Of a DNA stretch of 64,000 bases, positions 43,520-52,442 are shown piece after piece. Both the position numbers and the translations under genes were made by a program. The stretch covers positions 2,906,656-2,970,655 of the forward strand of contig NZ_LT732526.1 of the NCBI RefSeq assembly GCF_900155545.1, written 5' to 3'. The notes beneath the pieces are model-generated. The model saw only the letters and a list, made by a program, of their open reading frames with translations, was not told the origin of the DNA and did not search any database. The stretch's first letter is position 1; each line of letters opens with the position of its first letter. This DNA comes from Clostridium sp. Marseille-P2415 (GTDB taxonomy: Bacteria > Bacillota > Clostridia > Lachnospirales > Lachnospiraceae).

Positions 43520-45184
43520 TTACATTTTATTGTAATTCTCAATCAGCTTGTAAACTACCAGCCCGATCCTGACTGCAAGCCTTTCATTAGCATTGTCAAA
43601 ATCTATCCCTGTAATCTTTGAGATTTTTGCAATGCGGTAAGCCGCCGTTTTATAGTGCACATATAAGTCCTGCGCCGTCTTCGAAAGATTCTGGTTATAA
43701 TTCAGATAGGTCTTCAGTGTTATAACAAGATCTTCCTGCTGCGGTTTCTTATAATTATATAATTTCTGAAGCGATTCCGGAACATACTCCAGCAGCATAG
43801 CCGGATCATCCATCTGACACAGCAGCTTGAAGATTCCTAAATCCGAAAACATCATGATATACGAATTTCCCTCATATAAAATATCCGCTGCAATATCAAT
43901 GAAGGAAAATGCATCGGCCGCTTCCTGGTATGACACCGCCAGCTGCATAATCCCATCTACAATCTTTCCCACTCCGGCCTTAACCCGAAACTTTTTATTA
44001 TGCCGGCTCATGCCAGTCTGCACCTTGTTCCACATTTCTTTTAATTCTTTGCGGTATTCTACCTGTGTCCGATTCGGGTTTACTGTCTTTATAGCAACTA
44101 CCTTATCCATATCCGTAAGCACTTTCACATCCATAAGCTGCTGTTTTACAACTTCTTCCAGCCAATTAATGTGACGTAGCCTCTCGTTCATTTTCTTCTG
44201 TGGGCTTCCTTCATACGTTACTCCAAAGACAATAACCCGGTAATATCCATTTGGGTTCATCCCAAGAAGGCTCGCATTCTTTTTCAGCTCATCAGCAGAA
44301 GTTACTTTTCCATTCAGAATATTATTCAACAAATCATGCTGATACTTCTTTTCCAGTTTCGATACGGCGAACTTTCTTGAGAATTCATATTGAAGTGCAA
44401 CGATAGCATTCTCCACTGCAATACAATCCATCTGATTAAACCTGATCTCTTTTTCTATAATCACGAGGTACATCTGTACCCCTACATTCAGACTAATTCT
44501 GACAATATACTGGGTATATTCCCCCTTCTGCTCCATGTACTTATAATTAGAAAAAATACCGGGATCATACTCACTCGCATTTTTGGATAATTCAAATCCT
44601 ATCTCCTCATCACCTGCTGACGCATAACACGACATATTCTGATTGTAAAGAGCGATCGGATTACGAATCAGTTTGTTGAGCATATCTAAAATATCCCCGA
44701 CCGGATTTTTTTTATAACTGTTGGAAAGCGACAAAGCCATAAAATTATCATGCGTTGTTTTATAGTATTTTAATTTTGTCACTTCTTCGTTAAAAAGCCG
44801 CTCCATAACCAGTGACAAAATGGTCTGGAAAGATATTTCAAAAGGGACCTCGATCAAAGGAACATTGCATTTTTCTGCATATTCTTTCAACAGCACGATC
44901 TTACTTTCCACATCTTCCACCAGTCTCCTTCTTTTTAAAATCAATCCGCTTACTTCTTTTCTCTGCAGCTCGGAAATATAGTTTTTAAACTCTTCAATTG
45001 TACATGAACGAAACGCATACAAACCTGTCAGCAACAGCTCTCCTCCATTGATAAATTTGACAATATCAGGAGCCTCAATGATTGTAGCGCCCTTGATTTC
45101 CTTTTTTAAGCCGTTCTCTCCGCAAATCAAAGTCATCTTTCCTAATTCTTCCATCCGGAGAAATTCTTCAACTGTAAATTTCAT
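43520..45184 (-). CDS. PucR-family transcriptional regulator of purine/allantoin catabolism
   Basis: About 554 residues from ATG 45184 (AAGGAGG directly upstream). A longer frame to 45334 is rejected because it crosses a hairpin and a promoter. N-terminal PucR domain ~1-125: MKFTVEEFLRMEELGKMTLI, ATIIEAPDIVKFINGGELLL, TG, EKCNVPLIEVP. Middle CdaR/GGDEF-like region ~285-430. C-terminal PucR-type HTH ~495-550: TLKTYLNYNQNLSKTAQDLY, VHYKTAAYRIAKI. PucR regulators sense purine-ureide intermediates and control allantoin genes; here it lies at the end of the allC operon. Target sites may be the repeats at 53627 and 54663. Confidence 0.9.
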   Translation of the reverse strand: MKFTVEEFLRMEELGKMTLICGENGLKKEIKGATIIEAPDIVKFINGGELLLTGLYAFRSCTIEEFKNYISELQRKEVSGLILKRRRLVEDVESKIVLLKEYAEKCNVPLIEVPFEISFQTILSLVMERLFNEEVTKLKYYKTTHDNFMALSLSNSYKKNPVGDILDMLNKLIRNPIALYNQNMSCYASAGDEEIGFELSKNASEYDPGIFSNYKYMEQKGEYTQYIVRISLNVGVQMYLVIIEKEIRFNQMDCIAVENAIVALQYEFSRKFAVSKLEKKYQHDLLNNILNGKVTSADELKKNASLLGMNPNGYYRVIVFGVTYEGSPQKKMNERLRHINWLEEVVKQQLMDVKVLTDMDKVVAIKTVNPNRTQVEYRKELKEMWNKVQTGMSRHNKKFRVKAGVGKIVDGIMQLAVSYQEAADAFSFIDIAADILYEGNSYIMMFSDLGIFKLLCQMDDPAMLLEYVPESLQKLYNYKKPQQEDLVITLKTYLNYNQNLSKTAQDLYVHYKTAAYRIAKISKITGIDFDNANERLAVRIGLVVYKLIENYNKM

Positions 45185-45227
45185 TGCCTCCTTCGCCTCC
45201 CTTCTTATTGTTTTATCATATTCATTT

Positions 45228-45236
45228 AGTATAACA
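45228..45236 (-). promoter_or_regulatory. Extended -10 element before the PucR gene
   Basis: Minus strand TGT-TATACT, about 45 bases before the ATG at 45184. The -35 is weak, so activator dependence or readthrough from allC is possible. Confidence 0.5.
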
Positions 45237-45285
45237 CAAAATAGCAGGAAACGGTAGTTAATGAGTGTCCTCATTGGGGCATAAT

Positions 45286-45309
45286 AGCCGGGCTTTGAAA
45301 AGCCCGGCT
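45286..45309. terminator. Perfect hairpin between allC and the PucR gene
   Basis: AGCCGGGCTT, 4-base loop, AAGCCCGGCT. No real T-run on either strand, so it is probably a weak terminator or attenuator after allC. Confidence 0.5.
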
Positions 45310-45339
45310 CCTGAATTTCAGGCTGTAAACTCATTTCCT

Positions 45340-46578
45340 CTATGCCAGCAATTTCTCCGCAAGTTCCGTCATAATGACTGATGCCTTTGCAAAATCACTG
45401 AATTTTGTAAATTCTACCGGGCAATGGCTTCTTCCATCTTTACTTGGAACAAAAAGCATAACCGCAGGGATCACCTGCCCGATTTCCAGCGCATCATGTC
45501 CGGCTCCGCTCGAAAGATACTTATAGCTGAATCCATGTTCTTTACAGCTTTCTTCCATTATTTTCAGCATATCCGCCGATAAATTTACCGATGTAATCTT
45601 AAGCTTGTTTTCCATTTCGTAACTGCCTCCCATCAGCTTTACTTCATGGTCCAAAGCAGTACGAATTCTTTTTGCAATGTCACTGATATTATCGTTGTTT
45701 CTTGAGCGGATATCCACTGTAAACCCGCACTTTTCAGCCACAATATTCATGCCTCCCGGAATCGTATTGATATATCCTACTGTTGCAACGGTTCCATCCG
45801 CTTTTTCTCTGGCCCAGTCCGCTATCTTTGAGATGACTTTGGAAGCAGCATCTACCGCATCCTTCCTCATGTCCATTGGTGTTGTTCCGGCATGATCTGC
45901 TCTTCCGTGGACTGTAACCATATATCTTTGAATGCCGACAATACAGTCCACCAACCCCAGTTCCGTTCCTTCCGCATCCAGAACAGGCCCCTGCTCGATA
46001 TGCATCTCCAGAAAATATCCAATAGAGCCTTCCGGCCATTTTGCCTCTCCGATCTTCTCAGGATCCAATCCATATCCTTTCATAGCGTCATAAATGGAAA
46101 TTCCGTCGGTATCTTTAAATTTCCCGCAATACTCTGCATCCCGGTTGCCCAGTATTGCTCCGGAGCCAAAATAACCGGTTCCAAACCGCATGCCTTCTTC
46201 ATCACAAAAGCCAACAACCACAAAATTTCTTTTTGGTGTAATGCAATTTTCCTTCAGCTCCCGTGCAACTTCTATCGCGCATACAATTCCTGCAATCCCG
46301 TCAAAGTCTCCACCATTCATTACAGAGTCATAATGAGATCCCATCATAACACATGGAAGCTCCGGATTTTCTCCTTCAAGGACACCTATTACATTTCCTG
46401 CCGCATCTTCATGCACTTTTAGCCCTGCTTCCCTCATAACTGTTTTAAGATATTCTACCGCATTTCTGGACTCTTTTGTAAAAGGAAGACGGGTACATCC
46501 TTCTCCCGGAGTTGCAGTATACTGTTTTAAACACTCCAAATCTTTGGCGATTCTGCCTGTTACCTCTTCAACAGCCAT
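45340..46578 (-). CDS. allC: Allantoate amidohydrolase (M20/hydantoinase-carbamoylase family)
   Basis: 412 residues. Dimetal-site motifs are in order: GSHYDSVMNGGDFDGIAGI (His and Asp ligands), CDEEGMRFGTGYFGS (Glu-Glu), HIEQGPVLD (His), and the C-terminal SGAGHDALEIG with SRSHCPVEFT-like His. GRADHAGTTPMDMRKDA is the dimerisation/active-site loop of the allantoate/N-carbamoyl subfamily. It hydrolyses allantoate to ureidoglycine, CO2 and ammonia. Cotranscribed with the LctP-like permease and small membrane protein upstream. A beta-ureidopropionase-type substrate is excluded mainly by context. Confidence 0.9.
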   Translation of the reverse strand: MAVEEVTGRIAKDLECLKQYTATPGEGCTRLPFTKESRNAVEYLKTVMREAGLKVHEDAAGNVIGVLEGENPELPCVMMGSHYDSVMNGGDFDGIAGIVCAIEVARELKENCITPKRNFVVVGFCDEEGMRFGTGYFGSGAILGNRDAEYCGKFKDTDGISIYDAMKGYGLDPEKIGEAKWPEGSIGYFLEMHIEQGPVLDAEGTELGLVDCIVGIQRYMVTVHGRADHAGTTPMDMRKDAVDAASKVISKIADWAREKADGTVATVGYINTIPGGMNIVAEKCGFTVDIRSRNNDNISDIAKRIRTALDHEVKLMGGSYEMENKLKITSVNLSADMLKIMEESCKEHGFSYKYLSSGAGHDALEIGQVIPAVMLFVPSKDGRSHCPVEFTKFSDFAKASVIMTELAEKLLA

Positions 46579-46592
46579 TTGTTTTCCCTCGC

Positions 46593-46805
46593 TTATTTTC
46601 TTTTATCGTTTTTCATGCAATCGTAAATATACACTTTACAAGGTGAATAAAGCATTGCAGCAACAACAATCGCGAAGCCCACGAGACATAACACCTTACT
46701 GGCACTATACAAGCCAATCATTATTGTAATAAATGCAACTATAATTGCAATAAATGCAATGGTCAATCCTCCTGCTTTCGTTTGAAAAAAACCTTTCTCT
46801 TTCAT
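46593..46805 (-). CDS. Small two-TM membrane protein
   Basis: 70 residues: short basic N-terminus MKEKGFFQTKAGG, two hydrophobic helices (about 14-32 and 36-54), then a charged tail ending KNDKRK. Spacing of 42 bases from lctP and 14 bases to allC in the same orientation supports a real gene. The family is not recognised. A partner or accessory subunit of the adjacent permease is the simplest guess, without direct evidence. Confidence 0.6.
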   Translation of the reverse strand: MKEKGFFQTKAGGLTIAFIAIIVAFITIMIGLYSASKVLCLVGFAIVVAAMLYSPCKVYIYDCMKNDKRK

Positions 46806-46847
46806 TCACACTTGCTTCTTCTTTCTTATGAATTTATTATGAATTTA

Positions 46848-48458
46848 TTATATTCCCAGCAATACAAACAGAAACAATCCGATTACGATTGTAACCGGGA
46901 CCGTAACCATGAGAATTCTTTTTAGCACTTCCCCTTCACTTCCCAGAATTTCTGCTGTTGTGGTTCCCAGAATAATGTTGCTCGGGCTTACTGCACCTCC
47001 GATTGAACCGCCTGCTGACTGGGCTCCTAAAACAGCTGTCGGATCAACCTGCAGCAGATTTGCTGTTGTCATCTGGAATCCGCCGAATAAAATATTGGAG
47101 CTCATATTGCTTCCGGTCATAAATGTACCTAAAAGTCCCACAAAAGGTACCAGCGCAATATATACCTTTCCAAGCACGTTCGCAATTCCGTTGGCCAATA
47201 CAACCGTCTGGCCTGTTCCAGCCATAATTTTTGACATCATTACAAGACCAATGATCGCAATACCAGAAGGCATGGTCATGGAAACGGATTTAACAAATAC
47301 CCGCTTTGTCCCTCCCTCTTTTATAAAGCCTTTCTTCCTGTAATACAAAAGTCCGGCAACAGAAGACACCAGCAAAAACATGCTTGCATGCGTGAATGGT
47401 GCTAATGGGGAAAAACAGCCGCTTGCCGCATTCACGAATCCATATCCGGTCGAAGTCTCCGGAAAAGCCAGTCCAAACTGGAATTGCGCCAGAAACCCGT
47501 GAACCGGTTTTACTACGAGAACGGCCAGCGCAATCGCTGACAGCAGAAAATAAGGGACAAATGCCTGTACCAGCGTCATGCCTTTCGGAAGTTGCCCGCC
47601 CTCTTGTTTTGCAAATTCCCGATCCATGATCGGACTGTCTTCCAGGCTCCATTCATTTTTATACATTCTGGTTCTCCCCAGAAGAAGTATGACAAGCAAA
47701 GACAGGCAGGCCGGTACAAAGCAGGCTATCGTTGTGTTGACCTGCGTAAGCAGAAGTTGCCCTCCGCCTTGTATCAATGATAGAATGATCACTGCTGCCA
47801 GCCCCTTCCTTACAGCCTTTCCTCTTCCGTAAAACCAGCATACGACAACTCCCACAGCAATATTCCAGAACCAGATAAATACAGCAGTCCAAAATGCAGT
47901 CATCATATACTCTCTGCTTCCTGCTGCCAGACTGACACTCATGACCAAGGAATCCCACGCTGCTCCTAATGTTCCAAAAGTGTTTCCCCATGCCTGTCCA
48001 AGAAGGGGAATAATGACTGCCCAGACCGGCTGCACTCCGATTCCGATCAAAAGAGGGGCGCCAACGGCAACCGGAACACCAAATCCGGTAATTCCCTGAA
48101 GGAAACCTTCAAACACCCAGCCCATTGCAAGTACCAGCAGCAGTTCATTGGGCAGCAGCTTTCTCATTCCGTCCCGTATTACCAGAAAAGCTTTTGCTTC
48201 ATCGCCTACCTGATATAAAAGAATCGCTGTCCAGACAATAATCAAAATAATCAATGCATTCCATATGCCCTTCGCACTTTCCGATGCAATCACTGTTAAA
48301 TCAGCCTTAAAAAAAACAGCTCCCGTAATAATTGTTATAATAAGCCCGACAGGTGCAGCCTCCGTCGCTCCCCACCGGAATTTAATCATCAGGATCAATA
48401 ATACAATGATCGGCAGAAATGCCATTCCCCACGTAAATATATTAACTGGTATATTCAT
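46848..48458 (-). CDS. LctP-family (lactate permease-like) carboxylate transporter
   Basis: 536 residues with 13-14 TM helices. Family blocks: EGFLQGITGFGVPVAVGAPL, LLGQAWGNTFGTLGAAWDSL, SNMSSNILFGGFQ and the C-terminal AQSAGGSIGGAVSPSNIILG. LctP proteins move lactate, glycolate and related 2-oxo/2-hydroxy monocarboxylates. Here the gene is inside an allantoin operon, between carbamate kinase and allC. Lactate uptake is therefore unlikely; export of oxamate, a pyruvate/lactate analogue expected as pathway end product, or exchange of a ureide acid are plausible inferences. SD GAGGAAA. Confidence 0.88.
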   Translation of the reverse strand: MNIPVNIFTWGMAFLPIIVLLILMIKFRWGATEAAPVGLIITIITGAVFFKADLTVIASESAKGIWNALIILIIVWTAILLYQVGDEAKAFLVIRDGMRKLLPNELLLVLAMGWVFEGFLQGITGFGVPVAVGAPLLIGIGVQPVWAVIIPLLGQAWGNTFGTLGAAWDSLVMSVSLAAGSREYMMTAFWTAVFIWFWNIAVGVVVCWFYGRGKAVRKGLAAVIILSLIQGGGQLLLTQVNTTIACFVPACLSLLVILLLGRTRMYKNEWSLEDSPIMDREFAKQEGGQLPKGMTLVQAFVPYFLLSAIALAVLVVKPVHGFLAQFQFGLAFPETSTGYGFVNAASGCFSPLAPFTHASMFLLVSSVAGLLYYRKKGFIKEGGTKRVFVKSVSMTMPSGIAIIGLVMMSKIMAGTGQTVVLANGIANVLGKVYIALVPFVGLLGTFMTGSNMSSNILFGGFQMTTANLLQVDPTAVLGAQSAGGSIGGAVSPSNIILGTTTAEILGSEGEVLKRILMVTVPVTIVIGLFLFVLLGI

Positions 48459-48479
48459 ATCAAAATTTCCTCGTTCTTA

Positions 48480-49412
48480 CTATACATGAATAAGGGTTCC
48501 CGTCTTTCCGGTAATTCCGTCCGATGCTTTATCCAGCAGCGTAATTAACGTTTTTCTGCCTTTCCCGGATTCTGCAAACCGGATGGCTGCTTCGACTTTC
48601 GGAAGCATGGAACCTTTTGCAAACTGTCCCTGCGCAATACATTCTCTGGCTTTTTCTACTGTCAGGTCTGAAAGCCATTCCTGGTTTTCCTTTCCGAAAT
48701 TTACCGCAACCTTTTCCACAGCCGTCAGAATGACCAGATAATCAGCTCCTGTCTGCGATGCCAGCAGGCTGCTCACGTTGTCTTTATCAATTACCGCATT
48801 CATGCCGACAAGCTTCCCGGCTCTGCTGACAACCGGGATTCCTCCTCCTCCGCAGGTTATAACCACATGCCCTGCGTTCATGAGTGTCCTTATTGTTTCC
48901 AACTCCCGGATTCTCTTTGGCATGGGAGACGGTACGGCGATGCGGTATCCTCTGCCTGCATCTTCCATACACCGCACTCCATTTGCCTCATTTTTCTCCG
49001 CCTCTTCCTTCGTAAGAAATCTTCCGATTGGCTTTGTTGGATTCTGAAAGGCTTCGTCGTTCTCATCCACTTCCACCTGTGAAAGAATGGTAGAAACCTT
49101 TCCATCTATATTGCGCCTGAAAAATTCATATTTGATCGCATTTTGCAGGTCAATTCCTATATATCCCTGGCTCATTGCCACACTGGTCGGCAGAGGTACC
49201 TGTTTACAGCCTTCCTGCACCAGGGTAAGGTTATCCATGGCATTTTGAATCAGCCCCACCTGAGGTCCGTTACCATGTGTAACAATAATAGAAAACCCCT
49301 GTTGTACAAGATCCACGATAACCCTGGCTGTCCTGGCAACTGCTTCCTTTTGCTCTTCTATATCTTTGCCCAGGGCATTTCCTCCCAGGGCTATTACAAT
49401 TCTTTTATTTTC
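48480..49412 (-). CDS. arcC: Carbamate kinase
   Basis: About 310 residues from GTG 49412, which has AAGGAG six bases upstream and overlaps the fusion-protein stop by eight bases; longer in-frame ATGs have no site. Family motifs: RIVIALGGNALGK, VTHGNGPQVGLIQNA, QGYIGIDLQNAI, VITCGGGGIPVV, DKDNVSSLLASQ, TAVEKVAVNFG and GSMLPKVEAAIRF. It transfers phosphate from carbamoyl phosphate to ADP, yielding ATP, CO2 and ammonia. Coupling to the FdrA-DUF1116 gene shows its substrate is the carbamoyl phosphate released from oxalurate. Confidence 0.95.
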   Translation of the reverse strand, partial: ENKRIVIALGGNALGKDIEEQKEAVARTARVIVDLVQQGFSIIVTHGNGPQVGLIQNAMDNLTLVQEGCKQVPLPTSVAMSQGYIGIDLQNAIKYEFFRRNIDGKVSTILSQVEVDENDEAFQNPTKPIGRFLTKEEAEKNEANGVRCMEDAGRGYRIAVPSPMPKRIRELETIRTLMNAGHVVITCGGGGIPVVSRAGKLVGMNAVIDKDNVSSLLASQTGADYLVILTAVEKVAVNFGKENQEWLSDLTVEKARECIAQGQFAKGSMLPKVEAAIRFAESGKGRKTLITLLDKASDGITGKTGTLIHV

Positions 49413-52400
49413 CACGGCTTTCTCCTTCATCGAAACCCAGTTTCTTCGCATACGCCGTGATCGCTTTTTCAAAGCATTCCATCGGCGGATGCACCGTCCC
49501 TGCTCCTATTTGTCCATATCCGGCAATTTTATGGGCAATTCCTGTGTTGATTACCGGAGTAATTCCTTTTTCCACAACAAGCCTTGCATCAATTCCAAGA
49601 CAGATTCCCTGGAAATTCCAGTTTGGAATGATAAAGTTCGGATTCCTGTCAACGGTGATTTCCGCCATTTCTGTGCTGGTACGGAGCGCATCTTCATATC
49701 CGCCCGCCCCTACGAATCTTGTAACAGCAGGTGCAGCGATCATTGCCATGCCGCCTACCCCAAATGTTTCTGTAATTGCACTGTCTCCCATATCCGGGCA
49801 GGCATCCTCGCTGTCATAGCCTGTAAAATACAGCCCCTGCGGAGTATTTACCGGTCCTGTGAACCATTCATCACCCATTCCGGCAATGCGGATACCAAAT
49901 TCCACACCATTTCTGCACATCGCAGTCACAATCGTACCGTCTGTCAGAGTCCGTGCCGCATCCATAACTGACTTTCCGGTTGCCATCATAATATTCAAGA
50001 AGAACTGATCTGTATCTGACAGGAATTTAATAACGTCATAACGATCCTTTTCATCCATTTTCATTTTCGTAATTGCCGGGGCGACTTCTTTCAAAAATGC
50101 CAGAGAAGCAGCAATATTTCTTTGGTGGAATTCATCTCCCATGGCAATGGCTTTTGCAATAAGAGGATTTACATTAATTCCTCCTATCTCCCTGATTGCT
50201 GTTCCCAGGACCGGTCCAAGGACATCTCTCATCCAGCGGAGTCTGCTTACAACTTCTCCGGAGTATGCGCCGAAACGAAGTACCTTACCAATTCCCTCAT
50301 TCATGGTACAGTAAGCTTCATTCCCGTCTGTCGTATTTTCCACAACAAACACTGCCATATTCGGAGAGGTAATTCCGCCCATCGGTCCTACTGCCCTTAC
50401 AGAATGACAGGGAATGAATTTCACTTCTCCGGACTCCAAAAGCTTTCTTGCCTCTTCTTCGGTATCCGCCCATTCTTCAAAAAGAACTGCGCCCACACAT
50501 GATCCCTGCATCGGGTCCGGCATATCGCTGTAAGCAATCGGAGGACCTGCATGAAGGATGACTTTTCCTTCATTCAATTCAGGAATCACCTCTTTTGCAC
50601 GGACATTGTCTTTTATAACCGGCTGACTTGCAACGACTTTTGTGATTACTGCACGATTCGCCTCATCGATATCCAGATTTTTATAATTTCTAAGAAAATT
50701 CAGAATCTTTATTAATTCCACATTTCCGCCTGCCGGAGGCGTCCAATCGTACTGTACCACTTCACATCCAAACTGCTCTGCGACTTCTGAAAAGCTTTTC
50801 AGCCCAAGATTTATAATCTTTGGTTTCTCTGCCAGCATCTGCAGCAATTTTTCTGAAGCCTTTCCCGGAATCACATCCGAAACCTGCTTTGGCCGGATTT
50901 CTTTTTTCGGCTCCTCAAAGTCAAGACCAATCGACTGGATAGCCGTACGAACAGCAAGCTTATTTGTTTCGCATACAATAACTCCGGCATCCTTAAGCTT
51001 TTTCACCGCATCATCATACCCCTGGAAATCGCTTCTTGTACCGCAGACAGTTGCAATAAAGAAAACTTTTCTGCCTTCTTTCTCTGCCTTATCACGAAGT
51101 TCCTTTATTGTCGGAAGCAAAGCTCCTGCCATGTCTGCATGAGATCCATATCCAAGCATGATATCCAGAAGAATTACTCCTGTAGATTCATCATCAATTG
51201 CTTCTTTCATGCATTCGATTCTTTTTGCGGGATCAATCATCGGATGGGGCTTGCCCTGTGTATATACATCATCACCCAGATCTACAACGATGTGCCCTCC
51301 GGTTTTCAGCATATATCCTTCTGCTTTTTCCGGCGGAATTTTAAGCTTCAACGCATCTTTCATCAGCATAGCAGCTTCTCCGGCAAGCGTTCCGCCTGAG
51401 TAATATGCCTTGATCGTCTTCTTCGCTTTTGCAGGATAACATGCGGATTTATCCACATGAACCTCACCTTCATTTACCTTTTCCCCGCGTACCAGACTGA
51501 CTGCCAGACGGGCTGCTTCATCAAGTGTATATGTATGATAGAAATTCTCCTCATGATATTCCGGTTTTTCTCCCAGGAACAAAGTAATTACCGGTTTCCT
51601 GCTGACACTCAGTCTTGCTGAAATTTTTTCTCTGACTGATTTTGCCGGCGGCTTGGAAATTACGATCATGACCTTCACGCTGTCATCATCTTCCATTGCA
51701 TCGATCATATCCATCATAGTAATACCACCGACTTCCGTCGACAGATCCCGGCCGCCGGTCCCTATGGCGTTTTTTACACCTTCGCCGAGACGGTCAATGA
51801 TTGTAGTAAGCTCCTGGATGCCTGTTCCGGATGCCCCTATAATTCCAATGGCACCTGGTGTTACACGGTTTGTAAACGCAATCGGCACACCCTGAATAAT
51901 GCTGGTCCCGCAATCCGGGCCCATAACAACAAGTCCTTTTTCATGTGCCTTTTCTTTCAATTTCTTTTCGTCCTCAATCGTGACATTGTCACTGAACATG
52001 AACACGTTCATACCCTCATTTAATGCCCGGTCTGCCTCAAGGGCCGCATAGGCTCCCGGTATGGAAATCACCGCAAGATTGGCATCCGGAAGCTTCTCCA
52101 GTGCCTTGTCCCATGATTTTACATTTTCTGCTCCTGTCTTATTTTCTGCAGATGCGGACTGCTTCTTTAAGAATTCCTCTGCTTCTTCCATAATGGTATC
52201 AAGCATACTGTCATCTTCCACGTCGGCAACAACAACCATATCATTTGCTGTGGATTCCATTAATTCTTCCGTATCCAGACCGCTCTGCTTAAAAATATCT
52301 TTGTTAGCCGGCGTCGCCATCATGACAGAAACTTTGTTTACTCCTTTGATTGTTGATAACTGGTTTGTAAGAAGCATCAGTACCACTGAATCATGATAGC

Positions 52401-52428
52401 TTCCTTTTTTTACTACTGTTCTTAACAT
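49405..52428 (-). CDS. FdrA-DUF1116 fusion, predicted oxamate carbamoyltransferase subunits AllF-AllG
   Basis: 1007 residues. Residues ~1-505 are FdrA, a succinyl-CoA-synthetase-like protein: VVMGPDCGTS (~167-176), GIIGASGTGIQELTTI (~195-210), GTGGRDLS, and ILLDIMLGYGSHADMAGAL in the second ligase-like half. Residues ~536-1000 are a DUF1116 domain: QYDWTPPAGGN, HAGPPIAYSDMPDPMQGS, SVRAVGPMGGITSPNM, MGDEFHQRN. In E. coli these are separate proteins (FdrA/AllF and YlbE/AllG) that, with YlbF/AllH, form oxamic transcarbamylase, turning oxalurate and phosphate into oxamate and carbamoyl phosphate. The AllH-like partner is at 57202. The single long frame has no frameshift. Confidence 0.92.
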   Translation of the reverse strand: MLRTVVKKGSYHDSVVLMLLTNQLSTIKGVNKVSVMMATPANKDIFKQSGLDTEELMESTANDMVVVADVEDDSMLDTIMEEAEEFLKKQSASAENKTGAENVKSWDKALEKLPDANLAVISIPGAYAALEADRALNEGMNVFMFSDNVTIEDEKKLKEKAHEKGLVVMGPDCGTSIIQGVPIAFTNRVTPGAIGIIGASGTGIQELTTIIDRLGEGVKNAIGTGGRDLSTEVGGITMMDMIDAMEDDDSVKVMIVISKPPAKSVREKISARLSVSRKPVITLFLGEKPEYHEENFYHTYTLDEAARLAVSLVRGEKVNEGEVHVDKSACYPAKAKKTIKAYYSGGTLAGEAAMLMKDALKLKIPPEKAEGYMLKTGGHIVVDLGDDVYTQGKPHPMIDPAKRIECMKEAIDDESTGVILLDIMLGYGSHADMAGALLPTIKELRDKAEKEGRKVFFIATVCGTRSDFQGYDDAVKKLKDAGVIVCETNKLAVRTAIQSIGLDFEEPKKEIRPKQVSDVIPGKASEKLLQMLAEKPKIINLGLKSFSEVAEQFGCEVVQYDWTPPAGGNVELIKILNFLRNYKNLDIDEANRAVITKVVASQPVIKDNVRAKEVIPELNEGKVILHAGPPIAYSDMPDPMQGSCVGAVLFEEWADTEEEARKLLESGEVKFIPCHSVRAVGPMGGITSPNMAVFVVENTTDGNEAYCTMNEGIGKVLRFGAYSGEVVSRLRWMRDVLGPVLGTAIREIGGINVNPLIAKAIAMGDEFHQRNIAASLAFLKEVAPAITKMKMDEKDRYDVIKFLSDTDQFFLNIMMATGKSVMDAARTLTDGTIVTAMCRNGVEFGIRIAGMGDEWFTGPVNTPQGLYFTGYDSEDACPDMGDSAITETFGVGGMAMIAAPAVTRFVGAGGYEDALRTSTEMAEITVDRNPNFIIPNWNFQGICLGIDARLVVEKGITPVINTGIAHKIAGYGQIGAGTVHPPMECFEKAITAYAKKLGFDEGESRGK

Positions 52429-52442
52429 ATTGGCATTTCTCC

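Noticed and set aside
45185-45334. Fifty-residue N-terminal extension of the PucR protein
   Set aside because: It crosses a perfect hairpin and the -10 element, and the ATG at 45184 has a strong ribosome site and starts exactly at the PucR domain.
46848-48458. Reading the LctP protein as a lactate-utilisation permease
   Set aside because: No lactate dehydrogenase or lutABC genes nearby; it is embedded in an allantoin operon.
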